In this document: piece by piece, positions 49,870 to 59,900 of the stretch
Position numbering within the stretch: position 1 is the first letter of the stretch
Layout of the letters: every line of letters starts with the position of its first letter
Source of the DNA: a virus
Strand: one strand, 5' to 3'
Virus record (IMG/VR): IMGVR_UViG_3300033153_010610
Location: 22,969 to 86,968 of that record
DNA length: 64,000 nucleotides
The notes under the pieces: model-generated
What the model was told of the DNA's origin: nothing
What the model saw: only the letters and a program-made list of their open reading frames with translations
Database searches by the model: none
Made by a program: the position numbers and the translations under genes

Positions 49870-52428
49870 ATGGCGACGCCCATAGCAGTTGTTACAGCCC
49901 TCCCGCAGAGCTTTGCGGCATCAGCCTTGCCTCAGTTGGTAACGCTTGGGTCCGTTGGTTCGTTCGACGCCGATGGGTTTGCGATCACTGGGTATCAGTG
50001 GACGTTGCTGTACGCACCCCCTGGGTCTGCGGCGGCCCTATCTTCTGCTGTCGTGGCTGCGCCTACCTTCACCGCAGATGTCATCGGCAGTTATCTGTTC
50101 TTCCTGGTCGTCACCTCTACGGACCCAGACCCGACGAGCGATCAGTCCGAGATAGTGGCCAGGAGCGCGCCCAGTTCTGCGTTCGTCTCAGTGACTGCAG
50201 AGACCGCAAACTACGACTGGCACATCCCGGCGTCTGGTGAGCGGAACTGGGCTGACCATCTCTACGAGATTTTCACAGAACTCGATGTTGCGATTGGGCA
50301 GACCAATCTAGTCCAAGGCAGTTCGACATTCGGTGGAGATGTCGGCGCGACCACGATGCTATCGCCCCGAACGCTCACCGTTGAAGGCATCACCTGGCTC
50401 GACCAGGCGGTCGGTACGGGCTCTGTGGGGAATCCGCTGAGGATTGCTGGGCAGACAGGAAGCGACGCCTCAGGGGCCATTGCAGGTACAATCGGGGGCC
50501 TTGCTCGAGTGCGAGCTGGTGATGGTGGTTCTGCGGATGCAACGAATGCTGGAGGGACCTCTGCTGCAGGCGCACTTGCGTCCGTCGTTGCAGGCACCGG
50601 TGGAGACGGTGAAGATGGGGCCAACCCCCATGCTGCTGCTACTGGTGGTGGCCTCGACCTGTTCAGTGGGCCTGGTGGCGCTGGAGATGCAACGCAGGGT
50701 GGAGCCAGTGGCGCTGTCAACATCGCGAGCAGTCCAGCAGGCGTAATTGCTGGCGCTGCAGGCGTGTGGCAAGCGGCAGGAGCTCCCAGTGGTCAGGTAC
50801 TCATCCGGAGTGGTGTTCCGGGAGATGGTGTCAACGGTGGTACAGGCGTAGGCGTCGCAAACGGTGGAGCGTCTGGCGGTGTTGCTCTGAACAGCCGTGA
50901 CGGTGGTGCGGGTGATGCAGGTGCAGCCGGCTCAAGCGGTCGCGGTGGCGCGTCTGGCGGTGTCAGTGTCTACACCGGTGATGCAGGTGCAGGTGCTTCG
51001 GATGGCGTAGTGAACGTCACCGGTGCAAATGCTGGGGCTTTAGTCATCGGGGGTGGAGACGGAGCCGACGGGGCTGGCCCGGCTGCTGCTGGTGGATCTG
51101 GGGCCACGATTGCGATTACCGCCGGTGATGCTGGCGACCGGACTGGTGCTGGCGCCGCTGGTAGTCCTGGTCATGTTTATGTCCAGGCTGGTGATGGTGG
51201 AGCCGGTGGTGTCGGCGGTAACGTACGTATTCGTGGCGGACAGATAGGGACTGGTACTGCAACTGGCGATATCGTAGTTGGAGATACCCAGACCACGTCC
51301 GTCCTCATCGGGAAAGCTGCAGCCACACACAGCAGGTACTTTGAACTCGAGGGCTCGTTCTGGATTGATGGGGCACGCGGAACCACCAATTATATTCAGA
51401 CGCTCAACGGTACACTAGCTGCCGGTGACCCGGGTGACTTCACCATCCTTCTGGGGGATGGTGATAATAGCGATGGGGTCACTGGAGCCCAGTCAGGCGG
51501 GCTTCATCTCGTGTGGTCAGGTGACGGTGGTGATGGAGCCGTTGGCCACAATGCAGGTCAAGGCGCCAGCCAATCTTACCAAACAGGACGTGGTGGTGAT
51601 GCCACAGTCGTCACAGTCAATTCAGGCCAGGGCGGCGACTTCATTTGGGTTAGTGGTGGTGGTGGTGATGGTGGCGCTGCTACAGCTACCGCTCGAGATG
51701 CAGGAGATTGGCTCTCAACGCTTGGCACTGGCGGGAACGGGAGCACTGCAGCAGATGGTGGCCAGGGCGGGTCATACGACTTCATATCCGGGTTTGGCGG
51801 CCTCAACTCCTCTGGGCTCAATGGCGGTCTCGGGGGTGATTTCACCTTCACGGCCCGTAAGGGTGGGGACGCGAGTGCTGGCAATGGAGATGGCGGTAAA
51901 GGTGGGTCATTCTCGTTTGTAGGTGGGGCTGGAGGTACTGGGTTCGGGGCTGGTGTTGGTGGTGATGCAGGGGATATCTACATCACATGCCTAGCAGCTG
52001 GAGCGACACCAACTCCTGGAACCTACGGGCAGATCAAGATCGGCCATCAGTCAACCAGACTCACCACGATTGGGAGTGGTGGAGATGCTGGCCATGACGC
52101 CCGGATACTGGTAGACGGCGGGCTTGAGACCCGTACCGAAGACATTGCCATCACGTCCACCATCGACGCCTCAACCACCGTAGTGTTCGCGACTGCCGGC
52201 GGAATCACGCTTTCTATCCCGGCAGAGATGGTTCAGGCTGGACGCCACCTCATCATTAAAGACCGAAACGGTGCGGCTGCTGGAGCCAATATTTTGATCA
52301 ATACAGTGGGCGCGGAGCTCATCCAAATGGGGACTTCGTCTCTTGCTGCTGGAGTAACTCTGAGTATCAACTTCCAGGTCCTCCATCTAGTTTGCGATGG
52401 CACCCATTGGTACGACGTCAACGGTTAG
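49870..52428 (+). CDS. glycine-rich fibre/adhesin with N-terminal Ig-like domain
   Basis: This is an 852-aa protein. Residues 1-95 look like a PKD/Ig-type domain (FDADGFAITGYQWTLLYAPP, YLFFLVVTSTDPDPTSDQ). Residues 105-150 are a helical baseplate-attachment type segment (SGERNWADHLYEIFTELDVA). From about 190 to 700 the sequence is dominated by Gly/Ala/Asp loops (GDGGAGDAGAAGSSGRGGAS, GGDGGAATATARDAGDW). That is the character of polyglycine-helix adhesins such as T-even gp38. A final 100-residue beta domain ends it. A receptor-binding role is inferred. Confidence 0.7.
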   Translation: MATPIAVVTALPQSFAASALPQLVTLGSVGSFDADGFAITGYQWTLLYAPPGSAAALSSAVVAAPTFTADVIGSYLFFLVVTSTDPDPTSDQSEIVARSAPSSAFVSVTAETANYDWHIPASGERNWADHLYEIFTELDVAIGQTNLVQGSSTFGGDVGATTMLSPRTLTVEGITWLDQAVGTGSVGNPLRIAGQTGSDASGAIAGTIGGLARVRAGDGGSADATNAGGTSAAGALASVVAGTGGDGEDGANPHAAATGGGLDLFSGPGGAGDATQGGASGAVNIASSPAGVIAGAAGVWQAAGAPSGQVLIRSGVPGDGVNGGTGVGVANGGASGGVALNSRDGGAGDAGAAGSSGRGGASGGVSVYTGDAGAGASDGVVNVTGANAGALVIGGGDGADGAGPAAAGGSGATIAITAGDAGDRTGAGAAGSPGHVYVQAGDGGAGGVGGNVRIRGGQIGTGTATGDIVVGDTQTTSVLIGKAAATHSRYFELEGSFWIDGARGTTNYIQTLNGTLAAGDPGDFTILLGDGDNSDGVTGAQSGGLHLVWSGDGGDGAVGHNAGQGASQSYQTGRGGDATVVTVNSGQGGDFIWVSGGGGDGGAATATARDAGDWLSTLGTGGNGSTAADGGQGGSYDFISGFGGLNSSGLNGGLGGDFTFTARKGGDASAGNGDGGKGGSFSFVGGAGGTGFGAGVGGDAGDIYITCLAAGATPTPGTYGQIKIGHQSTRLTTIGSGGDAGHDARILVDGGLETRTEDIAITSTIDASTTVVFATAGGITLSIPAEMVQAGRHLIIKDRNGAAAGANILINTVGAELIQMGTSSLAAGVTLSINFQVLHLVCDGTHWYDVNG

Positions 52429-52436
52429 GAGCGGAC

Positions 52437-54323
52437 ATGTCCAAGATATTCTCGCAGTTCAATCCGCTCTTTGCACAGTCAACCCCATTCAGTTTGTTGG
52501 GGCTGACGGCCGCGGGAACGACCAATGACGCGTTCACCGTCAACAACGACGCGACCACTGCGAACGAGGATTCAAGCCTCCGGCTGCAGGGTGGTAATGG
52601 TGCGGCCATTGTTGAGCACAGGATAGAGCAGGACAGTAGCCTCGGTACGTTGTCGGCGTACAAGCTTGTCACAGGAGTGCAGGCCGGGACAATCATGTCC
52701 ATGGGTCAACGCACCCAGGTTGCGGACCTCGAGCAGACCCTGGAGTTCGCCGGCGGTGATGGGGTCACCCCTGTGGTGGCTTCTCTGACGTTCAGCGACA
52801 CCCTCGGGCAAATGCAGTACATGCAGGAGAGCCCGATTGGTACGTCGATTGACTCTCGACTGAAGGTTGGTGACCCGAGCTCAATTACCTCTCGTGATGG
52901 TAGCGTCGCGGTCGTGGGGGCCGACGGAACCACAGTCGCTGAGTTCACGATCGAGGTGGCTCCGGCAGGAATCACTCTCGGTTCTGCTCGTATCTCAGGT
53001 CCTGTCACGACTGCTGGACTCCCGACAACCATCTCTGGAGACGATGGTGTCACCACAGGAGACGGCGGTGCCCTGACCATCATCCCCGGTGACTCTCCTG
53101 CTGGGACCCTGGGGGTCCTGAACCTCGGGACGTCTCAGACCAGCGTCGTGAACCTCGGGCTCGCGGCAGGTACCAATACGGTACGTGGCGTCACCAACAT
53201 CGGGTCTGGAACAGGCGCTGTAGCAACAGGAGATGGAGACCTATACGTCTCCTCGAACTTCGAGTCGAACGGACCTTCTGTCTTCAAAGATACTCTGCTT
53301 TGCGAGGCAAACCTGACCCTTGCAGACGATCAGAGTCTGGTATTTGGCACCGGTGGGAACTCAGTACTAAAATGGTCCACAACTGAGACTCCTGATTCAG
53401 TTGTCTGGGGTCTTGATAACACGACCAAGTCTTTGATCTTGACCACAGCGACTAACGCTGGATTTGACCATGGTCATACTCATTCAGTTGGTCACCCATC
53501 ATTGATCATCTACAGCGTTGATCCTCCGTCGGCGGGCGACTGGCTCAAGATGTACCACGACGGAAATGGAATCATCCTAAGTGGTGGCCAGGGCATGTAC
53601 TTGCTCACCTCTGGCAACTCCGAGGAGCGTGAGTTTGTAGAAGTTGGGGCGCCTGTACTAAGGTGTGCGGGGAACCTAGACGTTGAAGGTTTTGACGTAC
53701 GCCCCCCACAGTATGCCGCCTGGCAATACGGTAATGCGACAACTGGGTGGACTACTGTAGGCGGAATTAGCACGCCAACCATCACCGCTGACGCGACCGC
53801 CAACTGGATCGGGACTGGAACATCCCCTGGGGAGCAGATCTCGACGTCAGCTATTTCAGGTAATGTCGCCAAGGTCTATGACAACACCGGCAACCATCCC
53901 ACTCTCGGGAAGTTCTTCTTCAGCGCGACAGTCACCACCAGAGCCAGTATTGCTGATGAGCGCATTTGGATCGGGATGTTCTTTAGTGACCCAACAGGTA
54001 GTGATACCCCGGCTGTTGACTTGATCGGATTCCGGTTTCGAGCCGCGGCTGATGCCAGTTGGTTCGGCGTCACCTCAGATGGCGCAACGCATACTGAAGT
54101 TGATCTGAGTACTAGCGTGGTAGTCAGTACCAGATATCATTTGGGTATGTTGTGTGATGTGAACTCCGGCTCAGTGAAATTCTACGTCAATGGGGCTTTC
54201 GTAGGTGAATCCACAACGAACCTGCCAAACTCAGCCACTTTGGCTGCATGGGCAGCCATCGAGACAACCACAACGACCGTGAAAGAAATGGTAGTCCACA
54301 ACGTCGTGATGCAGTGGAGATGA
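52437..54323 (+). CDS. tail fibre with C-terminal lectin-like domain
   Basis: This is a 628-aa protein. AGGAG precedes ATG 52437, so the longer frame into the previous gene is rejected. The N-terminal part (DAFTVNNDATTANEDSSLRL) is a strand-rich attachment region. The middle has WSTTETPDSVVWGLDNTTKS, matching a segment of the giant fibre. The last 190 residues are a jelly-roll-like domain (STRYHLGMLCDVNSGSVKFY, VNGAFVGESTTNLPNSATL), clearly related to the end of the 39532 product. It is probably a receptor-binding fibre. Confidence 0.72.
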   Translation: MSKIFSQFNPLFAQSTPFSLLGLTAAGTTNDAFTVNNDATTANEDSSLRLQGGNGAAIVEHRIEQDSSLGTLSAYKLVTGVQAGTIMSMGQRTQVADLEQTLEFAGGDGVTPVVASLTFSDTLGQMQYMQESPIGTSIDSRLKVGDPSSITSRDGSVAVVGADGTTVAEFTIEVAPAGITLGSARISGPVTTAGLPTTISGDDGVTTGDGGALTIIPGDSPAGTLGVLNLGTSQTSVVNLGLAAGTNTVRGVTNIGSGTGAVATGDGDLYVSSNFESNGPSVFKDTLLCEANLTLADDQSLVFGTGGNSVLKWSTTETPDSVVWGLDNTTKSLILTTATNAGFDHGHTHSVGHPSLIIYSVDPPSAGDWLKMYHDGNGIILSGGQGMYLLTSGNSEEREFVEVGAPVLRCAGNLDVEGFDVRPPQYAAWQYGNATTGWTTVGGISTPTITADATANWIGTGTSPGEQISTSAISGNVAKVYDNTGNHPTLGKFFFSATVTTRASIADERIWIGMFFSDPTGSDTPAVDLIGFRFRAAADASWFGVTSDGATHTEVDLSTSVVVSTRYHLGMLCDVNSGSVKFYVNGAFVGESTTNLPNSATLAAWAAIETTTTTVKEMVVHNVVMQWR

Positions 54324-54331
54324 GGTAGGAC

Positions 54332-54895
54332 ATGGCAGTATTTGAACTCACACTGGACACCATCTCATTGCTGCCAGTTCTTCTGACGGACGGGGCCGGC
54401 GGTGCTGTGACGGCTGTGTTGAAGGCACAGATCGACCCGTACTTCGTCAAGGCTGGCGGGGCTGCAACGCAGCTTCCAGCGGCAGACTTTGACTGGGCAG
54501 AAATTGATGCGGCCAACATGCCTGGCCAGTACACCCTGACAATCAATGCTGTTGGGGTTGCCAACAGCCGCCTCGACACGATGGGCGTATTTCTGTTGAC
54601 CATCAAGGAAGATGCCGTCGGTCCTCCAGTCTTTGTGGCCTACCCAACGATCTCCTACGTGGTGCCGCTGGTGACCTGGGACCTACTGAGGCGCTTGAGG
54701 GCATGGTCTGGCGTCAACTACCGAATCTTCCCTGTGACCTATGATTCCGTCAGTGGAGAAATCAAGACTGGGTCCGTCAAGATCTACCCTGACGCAGCAT
54801 CGGCTGCGGCTGATGTCAACGTCATCGAGACAGGCACGTTGACTGCAGCGTATGATGTCAATGGTCGAGTGACTTCGTACAGAATCACGGTGTAG
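54332..54895 (+). CDS. hypothetical tail-region protein
   Basis: This is a 187-aa beta-rich protein starting MAVFELTLDTISLLPVLLTD. It contains FDWAEIDAANMPGQYTLTIN and ITV-type strand ends, a pattern seen in small phage structural domains with W-x-E-I...M-P-G-x-Y. Its role is unknown; it is coupled by position to a set of baseplate and fibre genes. Confidence 0.6.
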   Translation: MAVFELTLDTISLLPVLLTDGAGGAVTAVLKAQIDPYFVKAGGAATQLPAADFDWAEIDAANMPGQYTLTINAVGVANSRLDTMGVFLLTIKEDAVGPPVFVAYPTISYVVPLVTWDLLRRLRAWSGVNYRIFPVTYDSVSGEIKTGSVKIYPDAASAAADVNVIETGTLTAAYDVNGRVTSYRITV

Positions 54896-54898
54896 TCA

Positions 54899-55555
54899 AT
54901 GCCAACCCGTAAGGACAGACTCTCCATTCTGAAGGGAACGGGGCAAGCCTCTCGAGGCATCATCGAGGGTGAGTCTGCCACCGGTTTAACCTTTGCAGAA
55001 ATCCTGGCTCCCATCGGAGCTCCTTGCGAGGGATATGGCGACGAGATCGGGGAGATTGGTGGGTACGGGAACGAGGAGACAGGCTACGGAAGCCCCTGTG
55101 TAGTCGAGGGATGGTCTGTGGCCGCGGTCCTCGAAGAGGGAATCCCCTTCTCCGAGGTGTCTGACATCGACCCATCCGGTCAATTGTCTGTCTCTGTTCG
55201 CGAGGATGGTGGCGAGCTCATCGTGCTCGGCAGCACGTCGCCTATCACCCCGGGGCCACACACAGTCATGATTCAGCCTGTGGGGACCACCCACGAGTTG
55301 CGGGCTTACTCGGGGGTCAGAGGTCAGGGGTACGTCATCTACCCGGACACCGAGCGTAACGAACTGGTGTTTGTGGCTCCTTTGACGACCCAATTGGGCC
55401 CTGCGAACATCATTCTCTCTCGCATCTCAGGAACGGTAACGATCACCGGGCTGCTGACGTACATCCCGTTCAGCCGCCGGTCTGGAACGACGTTCCTTCA
55501 GTCCCTTCTTCCGAAGAACTGGCTGGTAGGTTCCTATGACCCGAGCTTGACATGA
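54899..55555 (+). CDS. hypothetical tail-region protein
   Basis: This is a 218-aa protein starting MPTRKDRLSILKGTGQASRG. The first third is helical and Gly-rich (YGDEIGEIGGYGNEETGYGS). The rest forms strands (QLSVSVREDGGELIVLGSTS, NIILSRISGTVTITGLLTYI). No family was recognised. The stop overlaps the next start by four bases, so it is probably made together with the wedge-like protein. Confidence 0.6.
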   Translation: MPTRKDRLSILKGTGQASRGIIEGESATGLTFAEILAPIGAPCEGYGDEIGEIGGYGNEETGYGSPCVVEGWSVAAVLEEGIPFSEVSDIDPSGQLSVSVREDGGELIVLGSTSPITPGPHTVMIQPVGTTHELRAYSGVRGQGYVIYPDTERNELVFVAPLTTQLGPANIILSRISGTVTITGLLTYIPFSRRSGTTFLQSLLPKNWLVGSYDPSLT

Positions 55556-56817
55556 CGGCATTACGCGCCAATCTGAGAGCCTTGCTCGAAGCGATCGGGG
55601 AGTCTGACACCTTGATTGGAGGGAGCCTCGAGACCATCTTGAGGACTCCACTGGCGTGGAATGGCGCGACGATTGAAGTCGTTACGACGGAGAGCTTCCC
55701 GTCTCCGACAGTGCTCGCGCTCGATGGTGAAGCCATCACGGTCACCGTACTTGACTCAGATACGTTCACAGTGGTGTCGCGACCTTTGGCCCACCCGGCA
55801 ACACCTATAGTGGCTCCTGGTTCGCGCGTTTACGACATCGGCCGAGTGTACTCGGAACTAGACATAGCTCGGCTGCAATTGCTCGTGAACTATGCAACTG
55901 GTGACTACCTCAGCCACATCGGTGAGAATTATGGAGTGGGTCGACCTGGATTCCGAGGGTCACCACTGTTCCTGACGGATGACCTGTACCGAGAGTACGT
56001 CAAGATCATCAGTTTCCTCCAAGCCGGCCCACGTTACGGCATCATGCGTGTGCTCTACGCAATGTTCCCTCCGACCATTCTCACCGGAACAGTGCATGCT
56101 ACGAATGAAGTCCGCGTTACATTTGCTGGACCGCTCTTGCCTAAGCATCTGAAACGAGGCCTAATCCGAGTCGGTGACGACTACCACCGCATCGTCTCTA
56201 TCGACCCGGGCCGAACTTGGATTGACCTCTCGAATCGAGCCGGACCCACTTGGTCAAGGGCTCAGTTCACTCTCGGCACGCCCATCGTGGTTGAACTCAT
56301 ACCGTGGGATATCTGGGAAGAGCCTGACGAGCCAGGTCGGTTCTACATTGAGTTGTACCAGACAGGCATCGTTGGTCTCCCATACGGATCAACGTACATC
56401 CAGGGTGGAGAGGCGCAGACCTCGTCCAACAACGTCACCGTGACCATCAATGATACGCCGACACAGGTTCTTGGGGTGTGGCTGTCGACAGACATAGAGC
56501 GCAGCGGGACAAACTACTACAGCCTTGGCAGTAGTTTCTTGGGCCCCGTGCTGACGCTCGCGACGCCCCTCCCCGGCGCACTTACGGCTGTGCTCGTTGA
56601 CTACGGAGCGGTTGCCCCTGGCACGGCTCAAGTACTAGAGGACGTGACTGACATCGCTGGGAACGACATTGAGAACAGCCCGGTCGGTACGTACTGGCCA
56701 GCCTATCTCTCAAACTACTCCGCCTATCTGACCGAGTCCGGAGTCCTGGAACTAATTCGCGCGTTTGGTGCGCTCCCGGTAGTATCGGACGGCGCCACAT
56801 GGGTGTTTGGTCCATAG
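55552..56817 (+). CDS. baseplate wedge-like protein (gpI/gp7-type region)
   Basis: This is a 421-aa protein. The section YLSHIGENYGVGRPGFRGSP followed by LTDDLYREYVKIISFLQAGP is typical of baseplate wedge and tail-protein I families (I-G-x-N-x-G-V-x-R-P, D-D-x-Y-R). N-terminal and C-terminal parts are strand-rich. It would join the J-like protein in the wedge and carry fibres. It precedes the beta-helix spike gene. Confidence 0.65.
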   Translation: MTALRANLRALLEAIGESDTLIGGSLETILRTPLAWNGATIEVVTTESFPSPTVLALDGEAITVTVLDSDTFTVVSRPLAHPATPIVAPGSRVYDIGRVYSELDIARLQLLVNYATGDYLSHIGENYGVGRPGFRGSPLFLTDDLYREYVKIISFLQAGPRYGIMRVLYAMFPPTILTGTVHATNEVRVTFAGPLLPKHLKRGLIRVGDDYHRIVSIDPGRTWIDLSNRAGPTWSRAQFTLGTPIVVELIPWDIWEEPDEPGRFYIELYQTGIVGLPYGSTYIQGGEAQTSSNNVTVTINDTPTQVLGVWLSTDIERSGTNYYSLGSSFLGPVLTLATPLPGALTAVLVDYGAVAPGTAQVLEDVTDIAGNDIENSPVGTYWPAYLSNYSAYLTESGVLELIRAFGALPVVSDGATWVFGP

Positions 56818-56822
56818 GAGGT

Positions 56823-56897
56823 ATGATGAGTACAGCAATACTGGTGATAAGCGTCAGTGTGCTCCTGATCAGTTCCTCCTATCTGAGCAAAGAGTGA
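56823..56897 (+). CDS. 24-aa single-span membrane peptide
   Basis: The open frame MMSTAILVISVSVLLISSSY-LSKE ends at TGA 56897. AGGAGG lies four bases before the second ATG (56826). Residues 5-20 are a continuous hydrophobic stretch, enough for one membrane span. It fills most of the gap before the beta-helix gene. The size makes coding uncertain; a small membrane peptide or translation leader are the options. Confidence 0.4.
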   Translation: MMSTAILVISVSVLLISSSYLSKE

Positions 56898-56906
56898 GAC
56901 CACGAT

Positions 56907-59900
56907 ATGCCTAACGGAAACCTCGACCTGGTCAAGCTCCACTCGAATGAGCGGCTCGACATCCCTGACGCTCAGTCCATCGTGCGCAGCGTCCAGCGCC
57001 ACGCTCGAGCTTTGGTCAACAGCGCTGTCTCAGCGGCGGCTGTTCCCATCTCTGGCTTCACGGTAACCACTGCCACTCCAAACATCGTTGTCACGCGGAA
57101 CAGTGGTGCCTTCATCAGTTCTAACGACGATGACACTGCCCCATCTCCAGGCGGCCTTGGACAACTCTGCAACCAGGGGTCTACCTCTCAGAACGAGGAC
57201 ATGACTGCCAAAGGGGCCGGGACCTATCGTGTGTGGGTCAAATTCCAGGAAACAGAAGGGGATCAGGACAATCGAGCCTTCTGGGACCCGGGTACCACAC
57301 AGGAGTTCATCGATACGCCAAACACCCGCATCTTGGGTGGGTGGACCAAAGGGGCCTCTCTCGGAGCCGTTCCGTCTGGCACTGTCGAGTTAGCCCAGGT
57401 GTACTGGGATGGGGGTGGTGCCTTCAGTGCTCTCGTCGATACCCGCTCCGTCCTCTTTGAGGGACCTCTGGATGTTATTCAGTCATCGACTGGCCTTCCC
57501 GACTATAACCGGAACACAAACCGGAGCAGTAACCACCTGGCGACACTGCAAGAATTCGTCGAAGCTACTCTACGAGAAGTCCAGGACATCAAGTCGAACT
57601 TCGAGAACCGTGACGGCGCGAGCTCTGGGCACGCCTGGTTTACAGAGATTCCGAATGGGCTGTCGCTGAGGTCGGCTCCGTCGGTCATGTTCACGGTTGG
57701 AGATGGGACCACCAGCTTCGGCAACTTCAACATGACGGACGCTATCTACGTTGGTGATGCTGGCGCGTGCATCCAAGCCGCGTTGACGGCCCTGCCTGCT
57801 GCGGGCGGGACTATCGTCATCAAGCCAGGTCTCTACCCGATGGAGACTACGGTGGTGTTCCCCAACGCCAACGGCACGTTCAATATCATTGGGCACGGTC
57901 GGAACGCGACCCTTCTCACCTGGACGGCTGGCATCCCATCAGTCCCGATGTTCCAGGTCACAGCCGGCACAGCTCAGCCCATCGTGCATCTCGAGGGCAT
58001 GCGTTTGACCTATCCAGTGGGGGCTGCGCCAGCCACCTACGGCCTCGTGGTTACCATGTCGGGGTCCACCCCTGTTGGCGGTATTGCGGTTGAGCGAGTC
58101 TCGGTGCACGAGGTGGAATTCCTGGATGAGACCATCGGGACACACTCGGGAATCCAGGTCACTTCTGACGGTGGAGGACGGCAACTTCGCAGCCTGGAGG
58201 TGACCAGTTGTTCCTTTGAGAGCATGAACGCAGGGGTGGTCGCCTCGTTCATATCCGAAGCGTCATTGCTCTCGAACTGCATATTCCGAGACCACCGTGG
58301 ACCCATTGCTATCTCTGCGTCTGAGACACACAACTTCACTGTTGACGGGTGCAGGCTCGATGGTACCAACGCCGCGATCGTGCCGAAGTTGCGAGAGTCC
58401 CTAGCAGAGGGCACAACAATCCGTTCCTCGACTTTCCAGTTGTGTGGGATTGAAACTACCAGCAGTTCAGGAACCACCATCGAAGGATGTCTCATTGCCA
58501 CGACCACGGCGAATGAAGGCATCACCATCGACAGCGACAAAACGTCTGTAAATGGCTGCACGATTCGACGGCCATCTGGTGGTAGTGCAGACCCAGCCGT
58601 CTGGATCGGTAAGACGTCCTCGGCTAATGAGGTCCTCATCTCCAACTGCATCATCTCGAATGATGATGGTGGTGGGATCCTGTGCCAGGCGCCCATAGGA
58701 TTCTTCAACCACAACATCACCCTGTCCAATAACGTCCTCATCGAGGAGACCTACGGAGCTTCTTCAGCAGCGTCCTCAGGCATCCTGATTGAGCGAAGCC
58801 GGAATGTAGCCGTCACTGGGAACGTCATCAATCGAGTCGGTGATGTCGGGATTGACATCGGCTCCGCGACTGAGAACGTAGTGGTGTCCGGAAACCTCGT
58901 CATTGACGACGACTCCCAGGGTGGGAATGACGTTGCCGACCGGTCTCTACGAGAAGGTCTTCAAGTTAGGGTTGGGTCAAGTCGCGTGAATGTGACTGGC
59001 AACTCGTTCATCGGCTTAACTGAACTGGGCATGGGGATTGCGGCTGCAGAAGCTGTTGTGACTGGCAACTTGGTTGCTGACATCACGGGGGGTGTCGCTC
59101 AAGGTGGGGTCTCGTTGTCTGCAAACCGCATCAGTCTATCGAACACGACTATTCTGTCACCAACAGGCTATGGGATTGAAGTCTCAGGTGATGGGTGTCG
59201 AGTCTCAGGTGCGCTCATCTCGTCAAGTTCAGGACACGGGATTTCGGTGACCACTGCTGAGTGGTGTCAATTCTCAGACTGTTACATCAGCGGGACGGGG
59301 GCTGCAGGCGTTAACCTGATCGGCAAGGGAGAGGTGAACTCATTAACCAACATTCATCTGTCGAGCCCGGGAACTATTGGCTTCAACGTCAGCAATGAAG
59401 TTCAGATGGTTGGGTGTGTGGCGAATGATCCCGGGTCCGAAGCCCTGGTTACAGCCAACAACAGTCTCCTTCTCCTGACGAACTTCTACGCATCTGGACT
59501 CACCGCGGCTGGAGTGTCCAACAACGGTATCGACATCGGATCGGGGACGGTTCTTTCTGTACAGGGAGGCTACATCAAGGCACATCAGACTACTCCTTGT
59601 ACCGTCGCCTTCAACATCGGGACCACATGTTCAGGAAGTGTGTCTGGATTGTACATCTACGGGGATAGCTTGATGGCTATCGGAATGGCGGTGCTTGGAA
59701 ACGTCAAGGTGTCCGACTGCACCGTGAACTTCTGGGCGACCAACGGGTTCTCTGTGAATACAGACGATGGCCAACTGGTTGGGTGTACTGTTCTGGGTAG
59801 TCCTGTAGCAGGGGCCTTGTCATGCATTACATGTAGTGGCGCAGCCTCAATCATCGGTTGTCATGTAGAACCGGGTGCTGACACCATCATCGGAATCGCC

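Noticed and set aside
50500-51900. GGTGATG/GGTGG-type short DNA repeats that look like a satellite or CRISPR-like array
   Set aside because: Spacing is irregular and in frame; they are explained by Gly/Asp codons of the adhesin gene.
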